Positions 12,450-24,937 are shown, counted from the first letter of the stretch. The stretch is DNA of 64,000 nucleotides from Siphonodentalium dalli (GCA_032622095.1 CP136069.1:14678450-14742449), one strand, 5' to 3'. The notes: generated by a model from the sequence alone, not told the origin. Numbers and translations are program-made.

Positions 12450-14010
12450 GGGCCGTAATTCTTAATTTGTGTGTATTAAATAATATTTAAAAAACTACTT
12501 TGCCATAAATCGCAAACTTCTATACAATAAATATAGGCGATTTAGTGCAAAGGTTTTCTATTTATAACAAGGGTTTGCAATTAATGGAATCAATTTTCAA
12601 TTAATACAGGGCTTTAACAGTATAAACATAAATCAGACATCTTCAACAGGTCTGGGTGAACTCCAATCGCTCTATAATAACACTATCAGGCTAAAATAGA
12701 CCGATCGGTCATTCACAGCCAGAATGCATGTGTGATGAGCGGAGCAAATCACAAAACGACTTTGTGAAAAATCACAAACACCTATGCGATAACTTGCAGA
12801 CCTTTGCGATAACTCGCAAACCTTTGCGATAAATCTCAAGCATCTTTACTATAACTCTCAAACTACTTGGTGATTATACTTTACGATTGATCCTAAACAC
12901 GTTTGAGATTTATCACAAAGGTTTGTGATTTATTGCAGATATATTGTTATGTGTTGGCACTAATGGGCTTGAACCGTATACACATAATAAATCAGACATC
13001 TTAAACAGGTCTGGATGAACCACAAATCGATCTATAATAGCACAGTCGGGCTAAAATGGACTGATCGGTCTTTCACAGCGAACATGCAAGGGGAGCAAAC
13101 CAATACTTTAAAAATTAATTCTCATCTCTTTTGGAGATTATTTACTGAGAATATTCAAAATTAAAACAACAACTTTGTGAAAAATCACACCTTTACGATA
13201 ACTCCAAAACCTTTGCGATAAATCTCAAACATCTTTACGATAACTCTCAATTAACTACTTTGTGATTATACTTTGCGATTATCGCAAAGATGTTTGAGAT
13301 TTATCACAAGAGCCCGATCAGGTTAAAATAGACCAATAGTTCTTTCGCAGACAGCATGTATCTGGGACAAGGGGTCACTGTAAACGGTTCTATTATTATC
13401 GATCAACTAATACTTCAAAAACCAAACAAAATTAATTCCGATTTTTTTTATCAAGGCACCATATAATTATTTACTGAGAACATTCAAAGTTAAAACAACT
13501 TTGCGATAAGTCGAAAACATATTTCTGATAAATCGCCAACTACCGTACTTGGCGATTTATCACAAAGGTTTACGATTAATCGCAATGATTGAATTATATT
13601 GTTATATGTGGGCACTAATGGGATTGAACCGTATAACCATTATCAATCAGATATCTTAAACAGGTCTGTCTGAACCACTTACCGATCTATAATAGACTAA
13701 AATAAACCGATCGGTCTTTCACAGCCAGCATGCATCTGGGATAAGGGGAGTCACTCTAAATGTTTTGTTGTTATCTCTCAACCAATACGTAAATAAATTA
13801 ATTCTGATTTCTTTTGCAAGACACCAAATAATTATTTACTGAGAATATTTAAAATAAACATAGATGTATACAGATATTCAAACAGGCAGATTCAAATTGT
13901 CAATAAATTTAAAGTTCCCTCTCTTACAACAGTGAGCACTGTGCCAGGAAGACCGATCGGTCTATTGTAGCCCGATCAGGCTGTTATAGTTAATCTGTGG
14001 TTCGCTCATA
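12450..14010. repeat. degenerate satellite with GCGATAA/TTTATCGC arrays and GACCGATCGGTC palindromes
   Basis: At least four diverged copies of a composite unit. One module repeats 'CAAACCTTTGCGATAA.TC' and its inverse 'TTTATCACAAAGGTTTG'. The other reads 'GGCACTAATGGG.TTGAACCG', 'AAATCAGA.ATCTTAAACAGG', 'AATAGACCGATCGGTC.TTCA', 'CAGCCAGCATGCAT' and 'TTATTTACTGAGAATATTCAA'. Copies begin at about 12610, 12950, 13310 and 13610, and a fragment ends at 14000. No reading frame is conserved. Confidence 0.65.
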
Positions 14011-14660
14011 CCTTTCTTTATACCATAATAAATATCGCGTAAATAGTATGTAATTGTTGTATTTCCTACGCTGCATTATGTGAACAAAGCCAAATTATGT
14101 TCGAGAACCTGTTGTAAAGTATGTAAATAGCGTGCGATAAGCAAAATACTCAACAATGGGGAGACCACACTAATGAACTTTGGTTAATCAAAACTGGCAC
14201 CATGTTGTTTGCAAAATACTGTTATAGCGCTCACTAGTCCTCGCCACAAGATTTTGGTGTTGAATGGATCACCGGAATCACTCTCCAAAACTTGCCACAT
14301 TGTTGAGTGTTTTGCTTATCGTACACTTCCGATTTGCTGTATCGGTACATGTATATGAACAAACAAACAAACCTCATACAAAGAGAGTTTAATATATTTA
14401 ATATATGATCAATTTTTGGTACAGCCATAGTGAATAAATTATTCTCCAATCGCAGCTCTGCGCCATCGAGTCAATGTCATTTCCTGATCACCAGATCCCT
14501 ATAATGTAGAATTTCGCGAATATGGTTTCCAATTATGGAAGAGGTTATTTGCTAGCAAAGCGGAAATGTCCGAATCGTTCTGAATGATAGCCACACATGT
14601 TTTGATAAGAAAATGATGCATATAGACATTGGAATGGTCTACATGTTCATGTACCTGTAT
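14011..14660. other. intergenic, no supported gene
   Basis: No recognised exon, repeat or element. Confidence 0.4.
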
Positions 14661-14933
14661 ATATACAGCTAAACTCTAATTGACCACCCATTAACGACGT
14701 TGACCACAGATAGTACCGCGTTGTTGGCGGTGCTATTAACTATGATCAATCCTACCATGGTCGACCCTCGTACCTTTTTAAAGTCAGTATTACAACCACA
14801 GAGTGTATATTTCTGGCATGGCTTGACGCTGCATTGATGATGCAGTTGCGAATGTCGGTCATTGACCAACTTCGAATGTTGATTAAACCGTAAACAAGTT
14901 ATTAATTGAAATATTGTTTTGTGTATACCCCGC

Positions 14934-15287
14934 TCGACAAAACAAGTGTCCATTGGCACTGCGGTATATTTGCCGTGCGGCCGCGGTGTCAGATTTTGTA
15001 ACTGCAGTTGAGCACCGCGACCGAACGGCAAATACACTGTGGCCTAACGACAAGTATGCCATGGCCGAAAGGCAGCTACAACGCGGCCGAATGGCATGTA
15101 CACCATGGTTGGATTTCTGGTTTGTATCATCTTTTTTCAGTTCAATGAACGTATACCGCGGCAACTACACCATGGCTGAATGGCAAGTACCCTGCGACCC
15201 AACTGTAGTTAGCCGCTGGAGCGGCAGTGTAGTTGCATTTCGGCCGCGATGGCAACACTAACCGCACCGCGGTTAAGTGGACACTTG
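14934..15287. mobile_element. MITE-like element with GACAAAACAAGTGTCCA terminal inverted repeats
   Basis: The left end reads GACAAAACAAGTGTCCA (14935 onward) and the right end reads TGGACACTTGTTTTGTC (ending about 15287), a perfect inverted pair of 17 bp. The interior is GC-rich, unlike its surroundings, and carries a 22-bp minisatellite plus inverted copies of the same motif near both ends. Open frames crossing it are by-products of the repeats. No transposase is seen, so it would be non-autonomous. Confidence 0.65.
15021..15108 (+). repeat. 22-bp minisatellite, four units
   Basis: Four abutting 22-bp units share the consensus CCGAAYGGCAAGTACACCATGG with one or more changes each (15021, 15043, 15065 and 15087). 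Further single or partial copies lie at 15155-15195, and inverted copies (GCGGTATATTTGCCGTGCGG) at 14960-14982. All lie inside the element with GACAAAACAAGTG ends. Confidence 0.75.
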
Positions 15288-15512
15288 TTTTGTCCCAACA
15301 ATACTTTACATGCATGAGGAATATCCATCACATTGTTCAAGTCAGGTAAATATCTCCGCAAACGTGGAAGTAAATGCGTAACGTATGGACAGTCGATTTG
15401 GCATACTAAAATAACATACTGCAACCTAGGGGTTGCGCGTTGAATTTTAAACACCCTTTGATTGAGTTTTGCTATTCTTCAGGTGAACAATGGCTCATTT
15501 TATTTTCCAGAT

Positions 15513-15747
15513 TATGAAGAACTACCAGTGTGCATATTGTGACAAGCGGGAGCTAACATTCGATAACATCATCTGCCATCTCACCACCAAGCACTGCTGT
15601 GGAGAACTCCGATACCATAAAAGATGTTTCCATTTCCTGTGCAGAACCAAACCCGGCTTTGTAAATCTTCCCACAAACGTCACAAACGTGATCTGCTTCT
15701 GGTGTGGTTGTTACTGTAGCACTTGGCAGCGTTCCATGGCGTCTTGA
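15513..15747 (+). CDS. possible zinc-finger-like exon (uncertain)
   Basis: After a good acceptor (TTTTATTTTCCAG) the frame reads NYQCAYCDKRELTFDNIICH then LTTKH, a C-x2-C-x12-H-x4-H spacing that fits a C2H2 finger. The rest (RYHKRCFHFLCRTKPGF) shows no known pattern and the frame ends at 15747. The opposite strand also contains a finger-like phrase (HVCDVCGKIYKAGF), so one of the two is a coincidence or the locus is rearranged. No start codon context, partner exon or second finger supports a gene. Treat as a weak candidate, perhaps a transposon remnant. Confidence 0.25.
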
Positions 15748-15749
15748 TT

Positions 15750-18117
15750 TGTTAATTTTCAAGTTGTATTTATATTTCGTTTTAAAACCGCAATCTCACA
15801 CGTAGTCTCGTTATCCACATGGACAGACTCCACTACGGGTGCTAACTCCAATGAAGACATTTCGGACAGAATGAATACAGCATTCGCAAGTTATCCGATT
15901 TATATATCCACACAATACATGTGATCGGTGCTTTGCACGGACATCGCGGTGTGGACATGTGGTGTGTTATCTGCATGATTACTGAGCTGGATTGCAAATA
16001 GAAACGCCATCACAACCCCATACAGTGCACGAATGTTGTGGGGAGGCCATTGCTGATGAAATCATTGGCAGCTATGCACGTATTTTCACGCCCCAGTTTC
16101 GGCGAATTAAAAAAATATATTGTAGAATAAATGATCCCACCCCTCCCAACACCACCGCGCTCCATATAAAGATCATTTGGACCACACTATTAACATTTGT
16201 GGTAGCTGCTATCCATCTTGTGAAATACGTCGCAATGTCAAAAAAGCTGTTACTTGTCCTTTCAGAATAACCCCATGTAAATTAAAGAATCAACCTACAT
16301 TAATCTACATGTATGTCTAATATTAAAAACAGAAATTTGTTCAGGGTGCAACGGACCTGCCCATTTTACAACTGCAGAATATTCGCATTGTTGACCCCAC
16401 CCCTTGAGGGATCCATAAGCCCATATCTCCAGGAATTATAGGCACAATTTATAGAATGAAATATTTATAAATGAATATTTATATATAGATGAATATTGTT
16501 CATGTTCACAAGTTTATGATAAGAATTAAAATTTATTGGAAGAAAAAAAAATAATTTTTATTATTTGAACAAATGGGAAACAAGATGATGAATTGATGCA
16601 TATATTAGCTGAACAGCTTCTATAATATAAAGGCAAATAATATACTTAAATTGAAATGTTATTTGAGAGCAGCAAAATATGTAACCCATGCAGAAGAGCA
16701 ATTACCACTGTCCCTATTTGCATATTATACGGGTTCCGGGGGAACTGAATGGGGCATCGTGGAAGGTCTTCATAAGTTGCAAACTATTTTGCCCTGACCT
16801 TTTTTGTATATTATAGATATAAAACTAATTTCAAGTCAAGCTGGATCAATTGATCTCCTTACAAAACCATACATGACTTTGTTCAAGCATGGTTCATTGC
16901 AGCGAGCGTATAGTAACTTGCAGGTATCGGACTACAAGTTATTTTACCATTGATGTAGTCCGTCAATCTTATTTATCTCATTTGGTCACCTTTATCGCAA
17001 AAAAAAAAAACAGTATATGTCGATTTCTGGGCTACCGATTTCTTTATTTCTGGCTTGCGATAGCGCCAATTCGCACGACAGTAAATATATTGTAATTTGT
17101 AATTCGCCGTACACTAGCACCTGAAGTTTAAGTCTGATTGTGTGCGGATGCGCTGACAATTTCCATACAAATTCCCATCCGTTCTTCGTTGGTACATTGA
17201 TGACTCAAGACAATTGAAGAGAGTGTATTAAATAAGAGGCGTTTAAGCTCTCATGATTGATATTTTCCCGTGCAGGAACACGCTATCATTGAACAGTACT
17301 CGTGCGCGTTGGACTGTTCAACTCGTCATCGATAATCAAACAAGATCATTGTATAGCGAACGCAGTCAGCGATAAACTTTGTCAAAATTATTACGCATTA
17401 TAAATGAATTTGATAGATTTCTAACGGTGGTATACTGTCAAGAGGACAAAATTAGTAAACTTCCTGCATAATATCCGGTGTCGTATATACACAGTGATAC
17501 CATGGATAAATAAACGGCCAAAAGCACGGCGGTTTTTGTTGTATGGTTATATCTGGCATATACCCATGGTTATATATAAACGGGCTACGAGCATCTGACC
17601 GAATATGTCTTTAACAAGTCAAAATAGGTGTTACAATCTTATTTATATTAGGCTATTTTATTGTTCCTGTCATCGATCTTCGAGTCGAGATAACTAATTA
17701 CCACATTTATGTATAAATTTAACAAACAAACGATCAGGCATGCTATTTTATGCAATTTAATTATGAAGTAATGTGCCTTAAATTAACAACTGATAAGCGA
17801 TTGTTCATGCATTAACCACACCACAGACTGCTCATGTTACAATGCACCACGTATATCGATTGAACGGACCGTTGCAATCAACCTGATAACCTTGAGATTG
17901 TTGTCCATAACAAATCGGTCTGTGGATGTGAATTTGAAAATAATAATTTGTTAAATAATATATATCTGATTAAGGTATTTGATAATATAATTTTGACGCA
18001 GACCTATTACATTGGAACGTTGATAATCAGCACGTAAACATCAAGCTAAAGACCATAACATCAATATATACTTGCATCATGTAATATGTATCTGATATGA
18101 AATGTATTTATTTCTTA
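15750..18117. other. intergenic, no supported gene
   Basis: One 92-codon frame (15992-16270) has no recognisable domain and ends in a hydrophobic stretch, with nothing around it to support a gene. The remainder is AT-rich with no repeat family recognised. A poly-C run sits at about 18118-18130. Confidence 0.4.
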
Positions 18118-18249
18118 CCCCCCCCCCCCAACTGGTACAGTCGGTCCAGTGCTCAATCGTGGACCGTCAAACGCTGACGAAGCTGACGAAGCTGGTTCTA
18201 ACCCAGACAAGCGCGAAAACGCGATCCACGCTCTTAGGGATGGTAATTG

Positions 18250-20119
18250 AACATGGAAGATACTCAAAGGTGCAATAAAACGAGACAAAAATACGGATGG
18301 ATACCCAAATGTTCTACATGATAACAACATACAGTTTACAAATCCTGACACAATCGCTGAAAAATTTAATGACTATTTTACAAATATAGGTCACAAAACC
18401 TCAGAACTTATTGAATGTCACACAGATGCAAACTTTCTGGATTATTTAACGAATAGACAAAGTAACGAACTAAATATTACGCCCACCACAATCCAAGAGG
18501 TTATTTTAACTTGCTACTCAATGAACGGGAAAACCAGCAGTGACTTCAATGGAATATCTACAAAACTAATGAAGTAAACCATATTTTCTGTAGCACCAGC
18601 ATTGAAGCATATATTCAAATTGTCATTCGAACAAGGTCATGTTCCCAACAAAATGAAAATAGCTAAAGTTGTACCAATACCCAAAATTAGTGACAAGGGT
18701 GATATTAAACAATTATCGTTCAATAAGCATTCTTCCCGCATTTTCCAAACTACTCGAAAAACTAATGCAAAAACGTTTAGTTGATTATCGTAATGAATCG
18801 GACATATATTTAAACATCAGTACGGATTCCGCCCTAACCATTCAACTTTTCATCCCTTCATTCATCTACTGGATCATGTTGTAAACAACAACGACAATCC
18901 CACGAAAGATTCAACCGTAGCCCTTTTTCTTGATCTGTCCAAAGCTTTTGACACAATAAACCACGACATCTTACTTACAAAAATGGAACATTATGGAATT
19001 AAAGGCATGGCAAACAAATGATTTTGAAGCTATCTTAATGAGAGACGACAATACGTAGAATTCAATAGAAGCAAGTCAAATTTCTTTAAAAGTGTATGTG
19101 GTGTTCCCCATGGATCCTTGCTCGGGCCCATAATTGTTCTCCTCTACCTGACCGATATGTCAAATGCAACTACTATGGAACTGTTATCATATGCCGATGA
19201 TAAATTCCTTATGGCCAGTGGACAAAATGACGCGTTAATCCAAAGTTATGTCAATAACGAATTAAGAAATTTATCTGATTTGTGTTGCTGCAACAAACTA
19301 GCCATCAATGCTATTATATTATATGCATCAATTATATGCTCTTGCATCCACAGAATAATAATTAAAAGTGGAATACAATTAAGATTTATCTTAGTGGAGC
19401 CGAACTTAGACGGATAACCACACACCCATTGCGGAACGAATCGTCTGCCAAATTTTTAGGTATCCATATAGATGAAAACCTGACCTTCAATAAACACATT
19501 TCCATTGTATGCTCAAAAATGGCCCATGCAATTTATTGCATCAATAAAGTTAAACATTGTCTCCCGAGCAAGACCCTCAAAACATTATACTTCGCCCTAA
19601 TTCAAAGTCACTTAGTTTATGGCATTCAGGCATGGGGACATGTTCCAGCAGTGAAGAAACTATATTTATTACAAAAACGAGCCATCAGAATCATATGAAA
19701 CAAAAAATATAGAAGTCACACTGACCCTCTTTTCAAACAAGAAAACATTTTTAAAATAGATTTACATTGATTTACATAAATTACATGCATCCATTTTCAT
19801 GCATGACTGGTACTACGATCGCCTATCGGCTTCCTTTTCTGGTATGAACGACAAGAGAGCAGAACCCAACAGACGACAACCTAACCCCATAGTACAAAAA
19901 CAATTCAGAACCATCTCTTTTTCTAAAGTTCTCCCATACCACTCATTCCCCTTAATATGGAATTCCCTAAAAAGTAAATATACATCCAAGCAATCAAGAC
20001 ATGTATTGCGAAAACGTATGAAAACGGATATAATTAATACCTATTCAGCGAATTCCAATGCAAAAACCGAAGATGCCCTGATTGTACAAATGATACATAA
20101 TTTTTGCCAACAAATATAG
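18250..20119 (+). pseudogene. reverse transcriptase of Jockey/CR1-type LINE, frameshifted
   Basis: Motifs in order are: linker FNDYFTNIG; AKVVPIPKI and [45 protein letters not shown] with the first catalytic Asp; VCGVPHGSLLGP; LLSYADD with the catalytic pair; SAKFLGIHIDENLTFNKHI; and the thumb segment LYFALIQSHLVYGIQAWG. The pieces lie in at least three frames (18602-18784, 18669-18884, 19118-19417, 19429-19698), with stops at 18576, 19019 and 19696. The last frame (19799-20119) is the C-terminal tail with FPLIWNSLKS. The family copies LINE RNA at the nicked target. Confidence 0.85.
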
Positions 20120-20528
20120 AAACAAACAAACAAACAAAAAGAGTCTACCAGTTAATTAAAATATTCCCTAAATCTCACTCTCATTATTCCTACTCGCTTC
20201 CACTGACACTTGTAAATTCATAGTGTTCATTAATTATGTCGACCAAGTAGGTGCCTCTACATATGAATCACTCTTCGTACCTTCGCCCTAACAAAGCCTA
20301 TTAAAAAACCCCAGTCTGCACACGACGAACGTAACCCAAAAAATAATAAAATGCATTCTGCCATCTACATCATATAATCTGTCATCACATTCAGGGGTGA
20401 TAGGAAGACAGTCAGTCGTGACTATATCGCCCCTAACAATATACATTTATAGTCTATTAATATTATATTTATTTGTAATTGTACTTTTCATGTGTGTATA
20501 TTGTAAATAAAATTATCGTATCATATCA
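18250..20528 (+). mobile_element. 5'-truncated Jockey/CR1-type non-LTR retrotransposon
   Basis: The element starts in the linker between endonuclease and reverse transcriptase (TWKILKGAIKRDKNTDGYPN; IAEKFNDYFTNIG; SSDFNGIS). It continues through the whole reverse transcriptase and a short 3' UTR, ending with a TCATA-type tail (ATCGTATCATATCATATCC) at about 20528. Loss of the endonuclease and ORF1 is the usual result of incomplete reverse transcription. Several frameshifts and stops make it non-functional. Placement in the Jockey/CR1 superfamily comes from the motif wording ([29 protein letters not shown]); the exact clade is not resolved. Confidence 0.85.
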
Positions 20529-20945
20529 TATCCTTAGATTCATATATCTGGGCAAGTTTGTCAGTTGCTTTGCGGTGGTCGGTGGTTTATACACGTAGTT
20601 GAGTGATTTCCCGGTGAAAATTGTCATCTCTGACTACTTCGTATTATGGCCAAGCGGCTGAAACGACGATACACCCACACTCAACGAAAAGGGATAACAT
20701 ACCCGGCATTATGTTACATACTAGAATACACCCCCAATCAACCAACCAGCACTATCTGTCTGTACAGGATAGCATATCCGGCATTATTCTACATACTATC
20801 ATAATCCTTTTGTGTTGTCATCAAACGATGGTAATGTGTTCTGTGTTCTGCGCAGAGCCGACTCCCCGGTGAGGCAATCCATCATTAATGTATGAATGTT
20901 CCTTAACTGATTGAATCAGTTATGATACAAAATATTTTCAGAACT
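20529..20945. repeat. two direct copies of a 78-bp unit in intergenic DNA
   Basis: The phrase GGATAACATACCCGGCATTA followed by TGTTACATACTA (about 20689) recurs as GGATAGCATATCCGGCATTA followed by TTCTACATACTA (about 20767). The remaining sequence in this interval is unremarkable. Confidence 0.5.
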
Positions 20946-21404
20946 TAACCATTTACCCAACAGAACGGCCCTGTGCCAATGCATTCTCTTATATATGCGA
21001 GTCGACCATAGGTCGCCTCGCATATATAAGAGAATGCATTGGCTTAACACATATTAAAAATGGTAAAATTGTCAAAGAATGTAGAAAGATATTATAAAAA
21101 ATGTTAAAAAATGTAAGAAAAAATTATAAAATTGTTAAAGAATGTAAGAAAAAATGGTAAAAAGTGCTAAAAAAGATTTTTTTAGGCCAATGCATTCTCT
21201 TATATATGCGAGGCGACCTATGGTCGACTCGCATATATAAGAGAATGCATTGGCACAGGGCATAACTGTAACCATCACAATGTGGTCAATGAACCGGTTC
21301 CAATGATATCCATGTATGGTGTTATTGAGACAGACCGAATATATGTTAGGCTGTTGAAGCTTCATTTTGGGCGTTTTTGGCCGCTTTGTTGGGTAAAGGG
21401 TTAA
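20946..21404. mobile_element. MITE with TTAACC..TTTACCCAACA ends carrying the hairpin module (copy a)
   Basis: The outer inverted ends are TTAACCATTTACCCAACAGA at 20946 and, inverted, TTGGGTAAAGGGTTAA ending at 21404. Inside, 20969-21260 holds two hairpins in inverted order around an AT-rich spacer of 'AAAAATGTAAGAAAAA' units. The left hairpin pairs CCAATGCATTCTCTTATATA with its complement around the core TCGACCATAGGTCGC. The right one is its mirror image. Nothing codes for protein. About 130 bp of unrelated sequence lie between the right hairpin and the right TIR. Confidence 0.7.
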
Positions 21405-21449
21405 GGGTGCAGTGAAGGAAAAAGTTAATGAACAGTTTGTCCACATGAT

Positions 21450-21585
21450 GATAAACTTAGCTTAGTCATAATTAATAAGGCAGACAATTATTCACAATGA
21501 CGACTAAGAACTGTTTAGTCAAAACGACTAAGTATGCCATTATACTACAATAGTGTTAATCAAAAAGACAAGGATTGAGTCTCCG
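21450..21585. repeat. short copy of the TAGTCA palindrome repeat
   Basis: Contains GCTTAGTCATAATTAATAAG, ATGACGACTAAG and TTTAGTCAAAACGACTAAG, and ends with ATTGAGTCTCCGGG, paralleling the ending of the larger array at 12083-12410. Confidence 0.5.
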
Positions 21586-21729
21586 GGAATGTAAACACGC
21601 AATTTGGTGAAAATTAATTTTGTGCAAATAATTTCAATACTCAACCAGATGATATATTATCCAGCATCAGAGACCGAACTGAATTCTGGACAAACTTTCA
21701 ATTCATTCTCTAAAACACAGATTCCAATA

Positions 21730-21909
21730 CTGGTCTGTTGAGAGGTATAAGACTGGCTGTTGAGAGGTATAAGACTGGTATGTTGAGAGGTATAAGACTG
21801 GTCTGTTGAGAGGTATAAGACTGGTGGTCTGTTGAGAGGTATAAGACTGGTCTGTTGAGAGGTATAATACTGGTCTGTTGAGAGGTATAAGACTGGTTTG
21901 TGGTATAGG
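21730..21909. repeat. 23-bp minisatellite, seven units plus a partial
   Basis: Direct repeats of CTGGTCTGTTGAGAGGTATA followed by AGA. One unit is 22 bp and one is expanded to 26 bp by a GTG insertion. The Y-T-S-Q-Q-T-S-L-I-P-L-N peptide frames on the minus strand are made by the repeat alone. Confidence 0.9.
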
Positions 21910-22020
21910 TATGTTTGACTAGTTCTTTTCTCCGAGATATATGTGGTGTCATAAAAACCTTTTATCCAAAAGTCGTTGACGTGTGAGTCACTCGTCAAGG
22001 CGTTCGTCACTTTTTTTTGG

Positions 22021-22124
22021 CAATGGGTGTGTGGTTATTGGTGTATCAATGGGTGTGTGGTTATTGGTGTATCAATGGGTGTGAGGTTATTGGTGTATCA
22101 ATGATTGTGTTGTTATTAGTGCAT
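22021..22124. repeat. 26-bp minisatellite, four units
   Basis: Direct copies of CAATGGGTGTGTGGTTATTG followed by GTGTAT. The last copy is diverged (CAATGATTGTGTTGTTATTA). Confidence 0.85.
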
Positions 22125-22129
22125 CAATC

Positions 22130-22915
22130 GAATGGCCGTTGTATATTTACTCCTTGCACCCGGAGTGTGTGTTGCGGTTTATAGCGGCTCACCGGCGGGA
22201 AAATAGTTTCACCATCGCTCCCGGTTAGCGTTATTTTTTTTCCATATACGTTTTCGAGAAAGATGTCTTTTTCTATATTAACACCGATGATAGGCGCAAC
22301 GAACGAAGCAATCCTTGATGCAATGAAATTATGAATATTATAGATTTTTTTGACAAACGAATATTCTTTGGAAATTCTGATGCGAAAAGCGGGCTTGTCC
22401 AAAATATTATAAAATTTAAACAAGCTCCACATATTCAATGCATGCAAGTTTTATTGAGGGCGAAGTTTGGACATCCAAGATCTCTGACGGTTGTGAAACG
22501 TATGCGATATGTTTGGATCAGGTATTCGACAATTTAATTTCAGTCCATGTATACTGGCTGTATTTTCGGTCCGTTTATAGCAGTCTTCGAACTTGTTATG
22601 AGATGTTCGTAGCGAATTTCTACATAGACATGCATGTTGGCCTGCTTTTTGCGATATAAAGTTGGTATTTTGAACTGGGATTGGGTGCCATTGTATAAAC
22701 GAGATATACACGCGTTCGGAAAAGAGTCCACAGCACAGGTTTTCTGGATGGTTATCACACACTTGCGATATTTGAAAGAATTTTTTTATTTTTTTTGCTC
22801 ATTGGTTTTCCAAAAATATAACAGTCTTCTATATTCAAATTCCAAGTTAATCATTGTACATATAAAAAGAATATCACCATCTCACATGGCGTTAATGCCA
22901 CCCCACTCGCTTGTG
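22130..22915. other. intergenic, no supported gene
   Basis: Several open frames of 70 to 127 codons overlap on both strands here. None shows a domain, and their overlap in all frames argues for chance. No repeat family was recognised. Confidence 0.4.
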
Positions 22916-23010
22916 AAATTTACATATAATTTACATATTTACATATTTACATATTTACAAATTTACATATTTATAATTTACATATTTACAAATTTACATA
23001 TTTACATAGA
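22916..23010. repeat. AT-rich 'TTTACATA' tandem repeat
   Basis: Repeats of ATTTACATATTTACA with small changes, about ten short units. Confidence 0.8.
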
Positions 23011-23835
23011 TGGTTAAAGCTGTTTCCCCGTCGGTGAGCCACATCTATACATGACCACGCAACGTATATATCCGGGTGTAAGGAGTGATGTTTGGCGATG
23101 AACATTTCAACCAATGGGAACGTATGCGCTCTTTGTGGACACATATCATACGTGACGTCTGGTGTGTGAATATTTCAAATTAAACTATACTTTGGCACGT
23201 CCGATTTTAAAAATGTTTTCACATCCTTCTCTTCAAGTGCACATTATACACACATACACACAATGTCACATATAATCAACTACTCAACTACATAGCCGTT
23301 ACCTATATACACATTTTTCACAATCATTAAATTAAAGTTCCATTATATTTTATGTATAGCTAATAATATGTATTATATGATATTGAGCGCGTTACCATTT
23401 CTGATTTTGGTTTTCTCGTCATATTTGTGATCGGTTTAAAAAACTGACTACATTGTTTATTTCTGTTTATACACACAATTCCGATTCCTGGCCGATGTGG
23501 AATACTGGGATTGTGAATTCATGCGGACTTATATATAACAATTATATAAAATCATTCACAACCGCAATTGTGTTCAAACAAATAATTTGCATGTGTTTGC
23601 TATAATATATTACACTTTAAATTCAATAGGAAAAATATTACGCCAAATAGTAAGATTTTACCAAATCATTCAACGAACTAATATTCAATAAAATTAGACC
23701 TAATGCATTCATTTTACCGCATATTAATACAATTTTATTAAATATTTCAAGATATGTTTACACCAAGAACATTAAGTTATAATACTACTATTCTATTGGA
23801 TTAGCTTTTACCCAAAAAAAATAAGTGAACAAAAT

Positions 23836-24209
23836 GTGACCCGCCATATCAAATCCAGTCTTAAGTCGGGATTTTTTTTTACCCTGTGCCAATGCATTCT
23901 CTTATATATGCGAGTAGACCATAGGTCGCCTCGCATATATAACAGGATGCATTGGCCTAACAATTTTTTACAATTTTAATAATTTTTTCTTGTATTCTTT
24001 AACAATTTTATAATTTCACCCATACAGAGCCCCAGACAAACATGAGCAGACGACAATCTTCTATATGCTTCTATACATGTGTGGGGCTCCCTGCAGGGTA
24101 ATGGATGTTTTTTATTTTATGTCCTAAAAATTATAAGAAACATTAGAATGATAAAAAATTGTTAGGCCAATGAATTCTCGCATATATAAGAGAATGCATT
24201 GGCACAGGG
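23836..24209. mobile_element. hairpin-module MITE (copy b), left TIR GTGACCCGCC only
   Basis: Begins with the left terminal repeat GTGACCCGCCATATCAAATC seen complete at 53498 and 54986. Both internal hairpins are present; the left one has a mismatch (TATAACAGG) and the right one has lost most of one arm. The spacer contains a second motif, CACCCATACAGAGCCCCAGA ... TGTGGGGCTCCCTGCAGGG. The right TIR is missing: after CACAGGG the sequence runs into TTTCCACAAAAGTTCA, as at the end of copy c. Confidence 0.75.
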
Positions 24210-24540
24210 TTTCCACAAAAGTTCAATATGTTGAACTGAATGCTGCACTAGCACTAAAATGTATAGGTTTCGCGGTGGGGAATCATGTGGTTTGGAGGTT
24301 GGTGAGTATCACGCATTTAAAATGGCCGAGGCGAGAGCAAACGTACACAAACATAATATATGAGGAACTGACACAAAATGTTGCATTTTGACGAGAAAAG
24401 TGCTAGATTGTTTACAAAATAAGTTGAAACCTGATTTGTTTCGAAATACTCAGTCGTGTTCTGTGACATTCTGACCAAAGTTGCCAGTCGGAGGTTAGTG
24501 TAGTACACAAGTCCATACATTTAGGAAAATGTATTTTATC

Positions 24541-24879
24541 TTGTACATGCGAGTCGACCATAGGTCGCCTCGCATCTATAAGAGAATGCATTGGCCTAAC
24601 AAATTTTAATTATTTTTTATAATTGTTAAAAATAAAAAAAATAAAATAAAATTATGATAAAAAATGATAACAATTGTTAAATAATGTAAGCAGCAATGAT
24701 AAAAATTTATCAGAATGTAAGAAAATATTATAAAAACAATCATAACATTTGTTAAAGAATGAATGTAAGAAAAACTTATAAACAAAAAGATACAAAATTG
24801 TTAGGCCAATGTATTCTCTTATATATGCGAGGCGACCTATGGTCGACTCGCATATATAAGAGAATGCATTGGCACAGGG
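24541..24879. mobile_element. hairpin-module MITE (copy c)
   Basis: Left hairpin truncated (starts at ATGCGAGTCGACCATAGG); right hairpin complete and ending GGCACAGGG. The spacer is built from 'AATGTAAG.AAAA.TTATAAAAA' units, as in copy a. The right flank TTTCCATAAAAGTTCA matches the flank of copy b, so these copies share an outer end different from the GTGACCC type. Confidence 0.75.
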
Positions 24880-24937
24880 TTTCCATAAAAGTTCATTGAA
24901 TCGGAGAATTCATTAATTAGCAAAAGGGTTAAAGTGC

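Noticed and set aside
22124-22762. Several overlapping frames of 68 to 107 codons on both strands
   Set aside because: They lie in all frames, have no domain signature, no splice-site support and no neighbour that would explain them.
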